DNA of 64,000 bases from JAGGAG01 sp964638035 (lineage in GTDB: Bacteria; Gemmatimonadota; Gemmatimonadetes; Gemmatimonadales; GWC2-71-9), in the NCBI GenBank assembly GCA_964638035.1, contig CAZWXD010000002.1:1-64000 (forward strand). The letters run 5' to 3'. Below, piece by piece: positions 25,465 through 34,356 of this stretch. Made by a program: the position numbers and the translations under genes. The stretch's first letter is position 1; each line of letters begins with the position of its first letter. The notes beneath the pieces were generated by a model that saw only the letters and a list, made by a program, of their open reading frames with translations, did not search any database and was not told the DNA's origin.

Positions 25465-25962
25465 ATGCGATATCCGCACGCCGCCTTCCTCGCACCTACC
25501 GCCACCATCGTCGGGGATGTCAGCATCGGGCGCGACGCCAGCGTCTGGTATGGCGCGGTGCTGCGTGGTGACACCGAGACCATCGAGATCGGTGCGGAAT
25601 CCAACATCCAGGACCTGTCCATGGTGCACGCAGACCCCGGTGCGCCCTGTCGCATCGGCCAGCGGGTGGGGGTGGGGCACCGGGCGATCCTCCACGGGTG
25701 CGTGATCGAGGATCTCTGTCTCATCGGGATGGGGGCTGTCCTGTTGAACCATGCGCATGTGGGCACCGGCAGTGTCGTGGCAGCGGGTGCCGTGGTGCCA
25801 GAGGGGATGCAGGTTCCGCCTGGTTCGGTGGTGATGGGTGTGCCGGCACGCATTGTCAGGGCGGTTGATCCGGTGCTGGCTGAACGGATCGCTGGCACGT
25901 GGTCGCGGTACGTGGCGCTGGGCCGACGCCACGCCTCGGGTGAGTTCCGGGCCGCGGAGTAA
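25465..25962 (+). CDS. Gamma-class carbonic-anhydrase-like hexapeptide-repeat protein
   Basis: The 165-residue product is built from hexapeptide repeats of a left-handed beta-helix (PTATIVGDVSIGRDASVWYG and onward), ending in a short helix. Family members trimerise and bind zinc through three histidines; candidates are seen in LSMVHAD and VGVGHRAILHGCVI. Many relatives, such as YrdA/PaaY-type proteins, have weak or no carbonic anhydrase activity, so the reaction is uncertain. The gene stands alone, 58 bases after the kinase, before a non-coding stretch leading to nrdJ. Confidence 0.85.
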   Translation: MRYPHAAFLAPTATIVGDVSIGRDASVWYGAVLRGDTETIEIGAESNIQDLSMVHADPGAPCRIGQRVGVGHRAILHGCVIEDLCLIGMGAVLLNHAHVGTGSVVAAGAVVPEGMQVPPGSVVMGVPARIVRAVDPVLAERIAGTWSRYVALGRRHASGEFRAAE

Positions 25963-26201
25963 GGGCGGGGAAGGCGCCCGATACCGGCGGGGAGGCCACC
26001 GTGTTACTTTTGTGATGTTGATACGCGTTTCTGGCGCAGGTGCGCGCGATCCATGCGCTATTGTTTCACCTTCCGGCCCTACCTACCTTTGCCCTCCCCG
26101 ACTCGATCGCCGCGGCGGACGCCACGGTCGCATGAGGCAGGGTTGTTGTCGCCGCCACGCGGCTCCATCAGACACTACGCCACAAAACCGAGGTGAGCGC
26201 A
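25963..26201. promoter_or_regulatory. Long leader and promoter region of nrdJ
   Basis: This 239-base gap has two -10-like elements, TACTTT (26005-26010) and TACCTT (26094-26099, followed by TG). The second has TTCCGG at 17-bp spacing. The first start would leave a leader of nearly 190 bases and the second about 95. I looked for a cobalamin riboswitch B12 box and an NrdR box and saw neither. GAGGTGA (26190-26196) is the ribosome-binding site. Confidence 0.4.
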
Positions 26202-28724
26202 ATGCACCGGTCCACGCCACGGGACAATGTCGACCTTTCTCCGAACGCCACCACCGTGCTGGAGAAGCGATATCTCGTGCGTGACGAGGCGGGAAAGCCG
26301 GTCGAGTCGGCGGCCGACCTCTTCTGGCGGGTGGCGCGCACCATCGCCGAGCCCGATCGCAAGTACGGTGCGAGTGAGGGGGCTGTGGAGGCGCTCGCCG
26401 AGGCGTTCTTCGGCCTGATGGGCTCGCGCAAGTTCATGCCCAATTCCCCCACCCTCATGAATGCAGGCCGTCCCCTGGGCCAGCTCTCCGCCTGCTTCGT
26501 GCTCCCCGTCGACGACGCCCTCTCCAACGGGCAGAGCGGGATCTACGACACCCTGCGCGCCATGGCCCTGGTGCACCAGTCGGGCGGCGGCACCGGCTTC
26601 AGCTTCTCGCGGCTTCGCCCCAAGAACGACATCGTCCGGTCCACCATGGGTGTTGCGTCGGGGCCGGTCTCGTTCATGAGCCTCTTCGATGCTTCCACCG
26701 ACGTGGTGAAGCAGGGCGGCACCCGGCGCGGGGCGAACATGGGCATCCTGCGGGTCGACCACCCCGACATCCTCGAGTTCGTGACCTGCAAGGACGACAC
26801 GACCAAGGTCACCAACTTCAACATCTCGGTGGGCGTCACTGATGCCTTCATGGCGGCGGTGGCGGCCGACGATGCCTACGACCTGATCCACCCGTCCACC
26901 CGCAAGGTGGTGGGTCGCCTCCGTGCCCGGGACGTGTGGGAGCGCATCATCCACGGCGCCTGGAAGACCGGTGAGCCGGGCGTGTACTTCATCGATCGCG
27001 CCAACTACTACAACCCCGTCCCGCACCTCGGCTCCTACGAGGCCACCAACCCCTGTGGCGAGCAGCCGCTCCTGCCGTACGACGTCTGCAACCTCGGCTC
27101 CATCAACCTCGGTGTCTTCGTCCGCGAGGGTGCGATCGACTGGGAGTCGCTGCGGCAGTCGGTGTACCTCTGCACCCACTTCCTCGAGAACGTGATCGAC
27201 GCCAACAACTACCCGTTGGCGCAGATCACCGACCTGGCGCACCGGATCCGCCGCATTGGCCTCGGGGTCATGGGCCTGGCCGACGTGTTCATCCGCCTGG
27301 GCATCCCGTACGATTCCGACGAGGCGGTCGAGCTGGGCCGCAAGGTGCAGGCGTTCGTGGACGAGGAGGCCAAGAAGGAGTCGGAGCGGCTGGCCACCAT
27401 TCGCGGGGTCTTTCCCGAGTGGGAGCGGAGCATCTGGGGCCCCGACGAGACCTGCGCCCGCGGCCCCGCTGGCGAGCGCGTGCGCCCGATGCGCCGGCTC
27501 CGCAACTGCAACGTGACCACGGTGGCCCCCACCGGGACCATCTCCATCATTGCCAGCTGCAGCTCGGGGATCGAGCCGCTCTTCGCCGTCGCCTTCATGC
27601 GGAACCAGGCCGGCGTCCTCATGCCCGACGTGAATGAGGACTTCCTCGCCATCGCCAGGCGCGAAGGCTGGCACTCCGACGAACTCATGGCACGCATCGC
27701 GGCCGCGGGCCATATCCGCTTCCCCGAGGTGCCGGCGCGCTGGCAGCGGGTGTTCACTACGGCCAACGAGATCAAGCCGGAATGGCACATCCGCATGCAG
27801 GCGGCCTTTCAGGAGAACAACGACTCGGCGATCTCGAAGACCTGCAACTTCGCCAACGATGCCACCGAGGAGTATGTCGAGGAGATCTACCGGCTCGCCT
27901 ACTCCCTCAACTGCAAGGGCGTGACCGTCTACCGCGACGGCAGCCGCGACATGCAGGTGCTCTCCACCGGCAGCACGGCGCAGAAGGTCGCGGAGCAGGC
28001 CACGGCGACCGGCAAGGCCGAGGCACGCGGCGACCTCGCCGTGGGCGCGCCTGCCGGGGCGGCAAGCCGGGCTGCGGCCGCCGATGCCGCCGAGGAGCTG
28101 GCCCAGCTCCGGGCCGAGAACGAGCGCCTGCGCAGGCTGGTGCATGACCTCGAGGCCGAAAACCTGAACCGCCGGCAGAAGCGGTCACGGCCTGACCTCC
28201 TCCGCGGCACCACCCGGCGCATGGAGACGCCGCTCGGCACGCTCTACGTGACCATCACCGAGGATGACCGCGGCCAGCCGTTCGAGGTGTTCATGAGCCT
28301 GGGCAAGGCCGGCGGTGCCCTCATGGCCGATGTCGAGGCCATGGGCCGCCTCATCAGCCTCTCGCTCCGCTCGGGGATTCCGCTCAAGGAGATCTACCGG
28401 CAGTTGCGCGGCATCAGCTCCGACAAGGTGATCGGCCTCGGGCCCAGCAAGGTGCTTTCGGTCCCCGATGCCGTCGGCATTGCCATCGAGCGCTGGATGC
28501 AGGAGAAGGCCGGCGTGCAGCAGGACCTCCTCATCACTGGCGAGATGCCGGTGCAGGCCCCGGCACCCGAGGTGGTGCAGGCCATCACCAGCAACGCGGA
28601 GCAACTCGTGCTCGGCGGGATGAAGGAGACCCTGTCAGGCGCGTGCCCCGACTGCAACTCCCAGCTGGAGTATGCCGAGGGGTGTGTGAAGTGCCACGTG
28701 TGCGGCTACAGTGAGTGTGGCTGA
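26202..28724 (+). CDS. nrdJ: Adenosylcobalamin-dependent ribonucleotide reductase (class II)
   Basis: NrdJ reduces ribonucleotides to deoxyribonucleotides with coenzyme B12, independent of oxygen. The ATG at 26202, five bases after GAGGTGA, gives 840 residues. Family motifs include FMPNSPTLMNAG, SACFVLPVDD, the substrate-site stretch HQSGGGTGFSFSRLRPKND, NPCGEQPLLPYDVCNLGSIN with the catalytic cysteine, VAPTGTISIIASCSSGIEPL, and NCKGVTVYRDGSR. An alanine-rich, coiled-coil-like linker (about residues 600-660) joins the core to a C-terminal domain ending in CPDCNSQLEYAEGCVKCHVC, a paired-cysteine motif that probably shuttles electrons to the active site. No other reductase class is in the window. 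Confidence 0.96.
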   Translation: MHRSTPRDNVDLSPNATTVLEKRYLVRDEAGKPVESAADLFWRVARTIAEPDRKYGASEGAVEALAEAFFGLMGSRKFMPNSPTLMNAGRPLGQLSACFVLPVDDALSNGQSGIYDTLRAMALVHQSGGGTGFSFSRLRPKNDIVRSTMGVASGPVSFMSLFDASTDVVKQGGTRRGANMGILRVDHPDILEFVTCKDDTTKVTNFNISVGVTDAFMAAVAADDAYDLIHPSTRKVVGRLRARDVWERIIHGAWKTGEPGVYFIDRANYYNPVPHLGSYEATNPCGEQPLLPYDVCNLGSINLGVFVREGAIDWESLRQSVYLCTHFLENVIDANNYPLAQITDLAHRIRRIGLGVMGLADVFIRLGIPYDSDEAVELGRKVQAFVDEEAKKESERLATIRGVFPEWERSIWGPDETCARGPAGERVRPMRRLRNCNVTTVAPTGTISIIASCSSGIEPLFAVAFMRNQAGVLMPDVNEDFLAIARREGWHSDELMARIAAAGHIRFPEVPARWQRVFTTANEIKPEWHIRMQAAFQENNDSAISKTCNFANDATEEYVEEIYRLAYSLNCKGVTVYRDGSRDMQVLSTGSTAQKVAEQATATGKAEARGDLAVGAPAGAASRAAAADAAEELAQLRAENERLRRLVHDLEAENLNRRQKRSRPDLLRGTTRRMETPLGTLYVTITEDDRGQPFEVFMSLGKAGGALMADVEAMGRLISLSLRSGIPLKEIYRQLRGISSDKVIGLGPSKVLSVPDAVGIAIERWMQEKAGVQQDLLITGEMPVQAPAPEVVQAITSNAEQLVLGGMKETLSGACPDCNSQLEYAEGCVKCHVCGYSECG

Positions 28725-28766
28725 CCTGCCGGCGCGCTGAGCTGCAGCCAGGCCTGGAGGCAGGGA

Positions 28767-28800
28767 GGGGCGGAGGTCCGACTGGACCCTCCGCCCCTTC
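28767..28800. terminator. Intrinsic terminator between nrdJ and the convergent dehydrogenase gene
   Basis: Left arm 28767-28779 pairs with 28784-28797 around GACT, with one bulged base; the stem is about 13 bp and very GC-rich. A moderately T-rich run (TTCACCTTCTCC) follows on the plus strand, so it mainly serves nrdJ. Confidence 0.65.
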
Positions 28801-28829
28801 ACCTTCTCCGACCCTGCGCCTGCTCCGCC

Positions 28830-29894
28830 CTACCTGAGCGACCCCATGTCAATCGAAAACCGGTACCGCACGTCGCTCCGGAGCATGCGCTCGTAGGCGG
28901 TGTTGATTTCCTGCATCGGGATCACCTCGACATCTGCGGTGATCTCATGGGCGCCGCAGAAATCGAGCAGTTCCTGCGTCTCGGGGAGTCCGCCGATGAA
29001 CGAGCCGGCGAGCGACCGGCGCATGGCGACGAGCTTGCCGGCGCTGGGTGAGGGGTGGGCGTCGGGTGGTGCGCCGACCAGGCACATCGTTCCATCGCGC
29101 TTCAGCGCGCTGATGAACGGGTCGAGGTTGTGCGACACCGCCAGGGTGTTGAGGATGAAGTTGAAGCGCCTGGCCTGCTTGCGCATGGCTGCGGCGTCGT
29201 GAGAGAGGACGACCTCGCGTGCGCCGAGGCGCCTGGCGTCGTCCACCTTCCCGGCCGACGTGGTGAAGGCCACCACCTCTGCCCCCAGGGCATGCGCCAG
29301 CTTGACCGCCATGTGCCCGAGGCCGCCCAGGCCTACGATCCCCACCGTACTCGCCGGGCCCACCTTCCAGTGCTGCAGCGGGGACCAGGTCGTGATGCCG
29401 GCGCAGAGTAGCGGGGCCGCGCCGGCCAGGTCGAGGTTCCCAGGCACCCGCAGGACGAAGTCACGGTCCACCACGATGGCGGTGGAGTAGCCGCCCATGG
29501 TGCGGCCACCGAGGTGGAGGTCGGGGCTGTCGTAGGTGAAGGTGGCGCCCGGGATGCAGTAGGACTCGAGTCCCGCCCGGCAGTGCTCACAGGTGCGGCA
29601 CGAATCAACCATGCAGCCCACGGCGGCCAGGTCGCCTGGTGCGAAGCCCGACACGGCCTCTCCCACGGCGGTCACGCGCCCCACGATCTCGTGTCCCGGC
29701 ACGCAGGGGTACGAGGTTCCAGCCCACTCACCCCGCACCGTGTGCAGGTCGGAGTGGCACACGCCGCAGAAGAGGATCTCGATTGCCACGTCACGAGGGC
29801 CGGGGTTCCGGCGCTGGATCTGGTGCGGCTGGAGTGGTGTCGTGGGCCCCAGGCCCGCGTAGCCACGGACCGGAAAGGTGCCTGGCGTGCTCAT
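28830..29894 (-). CDS. Zinc-dependent NAD(P) alcohol dehydrogenase (cinnamyl/YahK type)
   Basis: The 354-residue medium-chain dehydrogenase starts at ATG 29894, with GGAGG just upstream. Catalytic zinc ligands are in ILFCGVCHSDLHTVRGEW and CVPGHEIVG, and structural zinc cysteines in CMVDSCRTCEHCRAGLESYC. The nucleotide fold has VGIVGLGGLGHMAVKLAHALG; the residue pattern after it (TSAGKVDDARRLGA) fits NADP preference as in YahK and yeast ADH6-type enzymes. Substrates are probably aldehydes or aromatic/aliphatic alcohols. It is a lone minus-strand gene, divergent from the small gene at 30109. Confidence 0.92.
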   Translation of the reverse strand: MSTPGTFPVRGYAGLGPTTPLQPHQIQRRNPGPRDVAIEILFCGVCHSDLHTVRGEWAGTSYPCVPGHEIVGRVTAVGEAVSGFAPGDLAAVGCMVDSCRTCEHCRAGLESYCIPGATFTYDSPDLHLGGRTMGGYSTAIVVDRDFVLRVPGNLDLAGAAPLLCAGITTWSPLQHWKVGPASTVGIVGLGGLGHMAVKLAHALGAEVVAFTTSAGKVDDARRLGAREVVLSHDAAAMRKQARRFNFILNTLAVSHNLDPFISALKRDGTMCLVGAPPDAHPSPSAGKLVAMRRSLAGSFIGGLPETQELLDFCGAHEITADVEVIPMQEINTAYERMLRSDVRYRFSIDMGSLR

Positions 29895-30064
29895 CGTCCT
29901 CCCGACGCCTGCCCGCTGCAGGCGGCGCACAATGTGAGGACCGCCGAACAGGCTTGTCAAGCGCCGCGTGGCCAGCCGGTACCACCTGGCCGCCCCACGA
30001 CGGGCATGGCGGAGCGCGCCGCGATGTGCCTGCGGGTGGCGTCGTCGGCCCGGGGGACGGGGAG

Positions 30065-30070
30065 TATATT
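30065..30070 (+). promoter_or_regulatory. -10-like element before the 89-residue protein gene
   Basis: TATATT lies 38 bases before the ATG at 30109. A Shine-Dalgarno sequence GGAGG (30095-30099 region) follows, so this start uses a normal leader. No clear -35 is seen. Confidence 0.35.
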
Positions 30071-30108
30071 CACGGTTCACTGCCCACCCCAACCGGAGGC
30101 CCGCGCCG

Positions 30109-30378
30109 ATGACGAATCCGCAGGGAGCCACACCCAGGCCCGTCCCCGCCTCGCGGGTTGCCCGCGAGCTGTCACACCTGAGCGACATGCGCACCAATGG
30201 TGAGCTCGACCGCGACGAGTACGAGCACCGCTTCGCCCGCATGATCAGCGAACTCCGCGAGCGCCGGATCGAGGGCTCCAGGCAGGAGATCGTTGCCGCG
30301 ATCAAGCCGCTCCTTGATTCCGGCAAGATCCACGCGGCCGAGTACGACCGGTTCGTCCAGCAACTCGGGCTGGTGTGA
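30109..30378 (+). CDS. Small hypothetical protein with SHOCT-like helices
   Basis: The 89-residue product is charged and helical. The section VARELSHLSDMRTNGELDRDEYEHRFARM, followed by LLDSGKIHAAEYDRFVQQL, has two copies of a pattern like the SHOCT short C-terminal domain (linker-length-G-x-L/I-x-x-x-E-F/Y). Each copy is given here by its key residues only. There is no membrane segment or signal peptide. GGAGG precedes the ATG. The stop is directly followed by the GTG start of the aldo/keto reductase, so the two are probably co-transcribed. Function unknown. Confidence 0.7.
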   Translation: MTNPQGATPRPVPASRVARELSHLSDMRTNGELDRDEYEHRFARMISELRERRIEGSRQEIVAAIKPLLDSGKIHAAEYDRFVQQLGLV

Positions 30379-31254
30379 GTGGAACGGCGCCCGCTGGGCC
30401 CGGGGGCGCCGGGAGTCAGCGCAGTCGGCTACGGAGGGATGCACGTCTCCATCAGTGGCCGGCCCACCGAGCGCACCGCCATCCGCGTCATCCATGCCGC
30501 GCTTGACGCGGGCATGTCGCTGATCGACACCGCGGACGTGTACTGCCTCGACCACCGCGACATCGGGCACAACGAGCACCTCATTGCGAAGGCGCTTCGC
30601 ACCTGGCCTGGGGACCGCGCCGGGGTGCTGGTGGCCACCAAGGGCGGCCTGACGCGACCCGGTGGGCGCTGGGAGCGGGACGCCCGGCCGGCGCAGTTGC
30701 GCGGTGCCTGCGAGCGCTCCCTCAGGGCGCTTGGGGTGGACCGCATCGACCTCTACCAGCTGCATGCTCCCGACCCCAGGGTCCCGTTCACGGACAGCGT
30801 CGGCACGCTCTTCGACCTCATGCGTGAGGGCAAGGTGGCGCGCGTGGGGCTTTCCAACGTGAGCGTTGAGGAGATCAGGGCGGCGGAGGCCATCGGACCG
30901 GTGACCTCCGTGCAGAACCGGCTCAACCCCTTCTTCCGTGAGGCCCTCGACGCCGGCGTGGTGGCCTGCTGTGCCGAGCGCGGCATCGGGTTCCTGGCGT
31001 ACAGTCCCACGGGCGGGGGGCGCCTGAACCGGACGTTGCCGGGGCACCCTGTGCTCCGGCGCCTGTCTGGCGCGCTGGGCTTCTCGGCGCATGCGCTGGT
31101 GCTCGCCTGGGTGCTGGCGCAGGGACCTACCGTCATCGTGATTCCGAGTGCGCGCACGGAGGCCCATGTGCGTGACAGCAGCACCGCCGGGCGGCTCACG
31201 CTGAGCGATGCCGACCTGCGGGCGATCTCCGACGCCCACTTCGACCGACGCTGA
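30379..31254 (+). CDS. Aldo/keto reductase
   Basis: The 291-residue product has an aldo/keto reductase barrel with the catalytic tetrad visible: Asp and Tyr in LIDTADVYCLDHRD, Lys in VLVATKGGL, and His in IDLYQLHAPDPRV. NADPH-binding features lie near the end (VIVIPSARTEAHVRDS). Members reduce carbonyls or oxidise alcohols and many are detoxifying. The N-terminus begins MERRPLGPGAPGVSAVGYGGM, typical of the family, from a GTG directly after the stop of the upstream small gene. ispG follows at 20 bases but has its own promoter. Confidence 0.93.
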   Translation: MERRPLGPGAPGVSAVGYGGMHVSISGRPTERTAIRVIHAALDAGMSLIDTADVYCLDHRDIGHNEHLIAKALRTWPGDRAGVLVATKGGLTRPGGRWERDARPAQLRGACERSLRALGVDRIDLYQLHAPDPRVPFTDSVGTLFDLMREGKVARVGLSNVSVEEIRAAEAIGPVTSVQNRLNPFFREALDAGVVACCAERGIGFLAYSPTGGGRLNRTLPGHPVLRRLSGALGFSAHALVLAWVLAQGPTVIVIPSARTEAHVRDSSTAGRLTLSDADLRAISDAHFDRR

Positions 31255-31268
31255 CACCGCCTTAGTTT
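31240..31268 (+). promoter_or_regulatory. Leaderless promoter of ispG
   Basis: TTCGAC (31240-31245), 17 bases and TAGTTT (31263-31268) precede the ATG at 31275 by six bases. The expected start of transcription coincides with the A of ATG. No Shine-Dalgarno sequence is present. Confidence 0.55.
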
Positions 31269-31274
31269 TCCCGC

Positions 31275-32510
31275 ATGGCTCAAGCCCCCCGTCGTACCAC
31301 CCCCACCGTGCGTGTCGGTTCCGTGGCCGTTGGCTCCTGCCACCCCGTCGTGGTGCAATCCATGACCAACACCGACACGGCCGACGTTGACGCCACGGTG
31401 CGGCAGGTGGCGGAGCTGGTGCGGGCCGGTAGTGAGCTGGTGCGCGTCACGGTGAACAACGACGAGGCGGCGCAGGCCGTCCCGGAGATCGTGGAATCGC
31501 TCGACCGGATCGGTGTCCAGGTCCCGGTCATCGGGGACTTCCACTACAACGGGCACCTCCTGCTGACCCGACATCCGGGGTGCGCCGCGGCGCTGGCCAA
31601 GTACCGGATCAACCCGGGTAACGTGGGTGGCAGGCACGCTGACGCCAACTTCCGGTCGATCATCGAGGTCGCGCTCCGGCACGGGAAGCCGGTCCGGATC
31701 GGGGTGAACTGGGGCTCGCTCGACCAGTACCTCCTGACCGAGCTCATGGACGCCAACAACGCCCTGGCAGCGCCGCGGGATGCGAGGGAGGTGACCATGG
31801 AAGCCATGGTCGAGAGCGCACTCCGCTCGGCGGTGCTGGCAGAGGCCGTGGGGATGGCCCACGATCGCATCATCCTGAGCGCCAAGGTATCGGGCGTGCA
31901 GGACCTGGTGGACGTGTACCGGATGCTCGCCGCCCGCTGCGACTTCCCGCTCCACCTGGGCCTGACCGAGGCCGGCATGGGCGCCAAGGGCATCGTCGCG
32001 AGCACGGCGGGCCTGGCGGTGCTGCTGCAGGAGGGGATCGGCGACACCATCCGCGTATCCCTGACGCCGGCCCCCGGCGGGGACCGGGCGGAGGAGGTGC
32101 GGGTGGCGCAGCAGGTCCTGCAGAGCCTGGAACTCCGGAGCTTCAGCCCGCAGGTCACGAGCTGTCCGGGATGCGGGCGCACCACCAGCACATTCTTCCA
32201 GCACATGGCGCAGGACATCCAGGCGTACCTGCAGGCGCAGATGCCCGTGTGGCGCAGTGAGCGCCCCGGCGTGGCGTCGCTGAAGGTGGCGGTGATGGGG
32301 TGCGTGGTGAACGGGCCCGGCGAGTCACGCCACGCGAACATCGGGATCTCGCTGCCCGGGACCTTCGAGGAGCCCAAGGCCCCGGTGTACGTCGACGGAA
32401 AGCTGCACGTGACGCTCAAGGGCGACGCGATCGTGCCCGAGTTCCTGGCGATCCTGGAGGACTACGTGTCGTCGCGGTACCGCGTGGGGGAGCCGGCGGG
32501 TGCGCGCTGA
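31275..32510 (+). CDS. ispG: 4-hydroxy-3-methylbut-2-en-1-yl diphosphate synthase
   Basis: IspG (GcpE) catalyses the penultimate step of the MEP isoprenoid pathway, reducing the cyclic diphosphate with a 4Fe-4S cluster. The 411-residue protein begins with the family's substrate-site block VVVQSMTNTDTADVDATVRQ. It contains DFHYNGHLLL and YRINPGNVGG, then HLGLTEAGMGAKGIVAS. The cluster ligands are in SCPGCGRTT near residue 296 and the C-terminal GCVVNGPGES near 341. Length is in the normal range for the compact bacterial form. The gene sits apart from other MEP genes in this window. Confidence 0.96.
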   Translation: MAQAPRRTTPTVRVGSVAVGSCHPVVVQSMTNTDTADVDATVRQVAELVRAGSELVRVTVNNDEAAQAVPEIVESLDRIGVQVPVIGDFHYNGHLLLTRHPGCAAALAKYRINPGNVGGRHADANFRSIIEVALRHGKPVRIGVNWGSLDQYLLTELMDANNALAAPRDAREVTMEAMVESALRSAVLAEAVGMAHDRIILSAKVSGVQDLVDVYRMLAARCDFPLHLGLTEAGMGAKGIVASTAGLAVLLQEGIGDTIRVSLTPAPGGDRAEEVRVAQQVLQSLELRSFSPQVTSCPGCGRTTSTFFQHMAQDIQAYLQAQMPVWRSERPGVASLKVAVMGCVVNGPGESRHANIGISLPGTFEEPKAPVYVDGKLHVTLKGDAIVPEFLAILEDYVSSRYRVGEPAGAR

Positions 32511-32534
32511 CGCGCTGGCGCGGCCCTCGTCCTG

Positions 32535-33239
32535 ATGCTTGCACTGCAACTCGCCGACATGCTGCGCGAGCGCCCGCTCGTGGCACTCCCGGTCGTCTTC
32601 GGCGCCGGTCTCCTGACGAGCCTGACGCCGTGCGTCTATCCCATGATCCCCATCACCGCCGGCATCCTTGGTGGGGCTGGCGCCGCGGGGACGACCGCGC
32701 GGCGACGACTCGGCATGGTGGTGCTCTACGTCCTGGGGCTCTCGACCGTGTACGCCGTCCTCGGCCTGGTGGCGGGCCTGACGGGTTCGATCTTCGGGGC
32801 GGTGAGCAGCAACAGGTGGGCGCTGCTGGCCATGGGCAACATCCTGCTCCTGGCGGGCCTCGCCCTGCTCGACGTGTTCGCGGTGCAGGCCCCGGCCGGC
32901 GTGCTGGCGTGGGCCAGCCGGTTCACCGCGAGCCGCCCGGCCGGCGCGTTCATGATGGGTGCGACCTCGGGGCTGGTGGCCGCGCCCTGTGGGGCGCCCG
33001 CCTTCGCTGCCGTCCTCACCTTTGTGGGTGCCACAGGAAGCGCGGCGCTGGGCTTCGCCTACCTGCTCGCCTTCTCGCTCGGCATGTCGGCCCTGCTGGT
33101 GGTCGTGGGACTCTCGGCGGGCGCACTGGCCGCCTGGCCGCGGAGCGGGGCGTGGCTCGCCTGGATCAAGCGGGCAGGCGGCGTGCTGCTCCTGGCCATG
33201 GCCCAGTACTACTTCTTCCAGGCAGGGCGGAACTCATGA
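32535..33239 (+). CDS. DsbD/CcdA-type transmembrane electron transporter
   Basis: The 234-residue inner-membrane protein has about six to seven hydrophobic segments. The two redox cysteines occur in LTSLTPCVYPMIPITAG, close to the DsbD beta-domain signature, and ATSGLVAAPCGAPAFAAV. It resembles the central domain of DsbD more than the CcdA at 4061. The TlpA-like gene overlaps its end by four bases and a peroxiredoxin follows in the same way. It probably delivers electrons from cytoplasmic thioredoxin to these two secreted partners. Confidence 0.9.
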   Translation: MLALQLADMLRERPLVALPVVFGAGLLTSLTPCVYPMIPITAGILGGAGAAGTTARRRLGMVVLYVLGLSTVYAVLGLVAGLTGSIFGAVSSNRWALLAMGNILLLAGLALLDVFAVQAPAGVLAWASRFTASRPAGAFMMGATSGLVAAPCGAPAFAAVLTFVGATGSAALGFAYLLAFSLGMSALLVVVGLSAGALAAWPRSGAWLAWIKRAGGVLLLAMAQYYFFQAGRNS

Positions 33240-33727
33240 CCACTCGCGGCCTCCTTGTGGCCCTCACCCTGCTCGCCCCCGCCGCGGCGCGGGCGCAGGA
33301 TGAGGGCATCCCGGTCGGGACTCCAGCGCCGGTCGTTGTCGTCAACGACCTGGAGGGGAGGCCCGTCGACCTTGGTACCTTCATTGGCCGGAAGGCGCTG
33401 CTGCTCGAGTTCTGGGCCACATGGTGCAATGTGTGCGACGAGCTGCTCCCGCGCGTGCGTGCAGCCCAGCAGGCCTACGGCGACCGCGTGGAGTTCTTCG
33501 GGGTCAACGTGACGGTGAACCAGACCAGGGAGCGGGTGAAGCGCTGGGTGGAGCAGCATGCGCCTCCATACCGCACGCTGTACGACGACACCGGGGCCAG
33601 CACCAGGGCGTACCTGGCACCCGTCACCTCGTACGTTGTCATTGTTGACCGCACGGGCAAGGTGGCCTACACCGGCACCGGGGCCGACCAGGACCTCATG
33701 GAGGCGCTGCGAAAGGTGGTTCAGTGA
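33236..33727 (+). CDS. TlpA/ResA-like periplasmic thioredoxin-fold protein
   Basis: The 163-residue protein has a cleavable signal peptide ending ALTLLAPAAARAQ. It carries a redoxin domain with active site EFWATWCNVCDELLPRV (a WCxxC motif) and the cis-proline segment YLAPVTSYVVIVD. It should act as a periplasmic thiol-disulfide reductant, drawing electrons from the DsbD/CcdA-like protein whose gene it overlaps (ATGA). A peroxiredoxin gene overlaps its own end. The trio looks like a periplasmic peroxide-reducing or thiol-repair relay. Confidence 0.9.
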   Translation: MTTRGLLVALTLLAPAAARAQDEGIPVGTPAPVVVVNDLEGRPVDLGTFIGRKALLLEFWATWCNVCDELLPRVRAAQQAYGDRVEFFGVNVTVNQTRERVKRWVEQHAPPYRTLYDDTGASTRAYLAPVTSYVVIVDRTGKVAYTGTGADQDLMEALRKVVQ

Positions 33728-34356
33728 CGACAGGGGCGGAGCGAGGGCACCCGGGGTGTGCCGTGCGGCGACGGCGGGGCGTCGCCGTTGCCGTGGGCGC
33801 GATCCTGGCCTGCACGATGCTGGGTGGCAGCCCGGCGCTGGCGCAGGACGCCCCACGCCCCGGGACGCCAACCGCGGTGATTGTCCGCGGCCCCGACGTC
33901 GGGCAGCGCGCTCCCCAGTTCTCGTTGCCCTGGGCCACGAGGGACACGATTGGCTCCACGCCGTTCCGGCTGGAGGACAATCTGGGCCGGGTGGTGGTGC
34001 TGGCCTTCTATCCCAGGGACTTCACCCGCGGCTGCACCGCCCAGTTCGAGGCGTTCGCGGCCCAGCGGGAGCAGCTCTTTGGCACCGACGTGGTGGTGGT
34101 GGGCATCAGCCCCGACTCCCTGCCGAGCCACCAGCGGTTCGCGCGCAGCCTGGACCTCCCCTTCATGCTGTTGAGCGACCCGGACCAGGTGGTGTCACGG
34201 CGATACGGCAGCGCCATCGAGCCCGGTCGAAACCGCCGCACGATCTACGTGCTGCGCCCTGATGGAAAGGTGGCATGGCGAAACATGGAGTTCAGCGCCC
34301 TGGATCCGAAGGGGTACGACGAACTGGGGCGGGCGGTCGCCGCCGCGCGGCAATGA
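33724..34356 (+). CDS. Secreted peroxiredoxin (AhpC/TSA, BCP-like)
   Basis: The 210-residue product starts at a GTG overlapping the TlpA-like stop. A long signal peptide (VAVAVGAILACTMLGGSPALAQ) indicates export. The peroxidatic cysteine lies in VVVLAFYPRDFTRGCTAQFEAF (key residues Phe-Tyr-Pro, Thr, Gly-Cys), matching the BCP/PrxQ type. The partner segment GISPDSLPSHQRFAR lacks a second cysteine at the usual PrxQ spacing, so resolution may need an outside thiol such as the adjacent TlpA-like protein. It would remove peroxides in the periplasm. The next gene also overlaps its end. Confidence 0.88.
   Translation: MTTGAERGHPGCAVRRRRGVAVAVGAILACTMLGGSPALAQDAPRPGTPTAVIVRGPDVGQRAPQFSLPWATRDTIGSTPFRLEDNLGRVVVLAFYPRDFTRGCTAQFEAFAAQREQLFGTDVVVVGISPDSLPSHQRFARSLDLPFMLLSDPDQVVSRRYGSAIEPGRNRRTIYVLRPDGKVAWRNMEFSALDPKGYDELGRAVAAARQ

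Noticed and set aside
26040..26200. Cobalamin riboswitch upstream of nrdJ
   Set aside because: I looked because the enzyme uses B12, but found no B12 box or matching stem arrangement in the 239-base leader.
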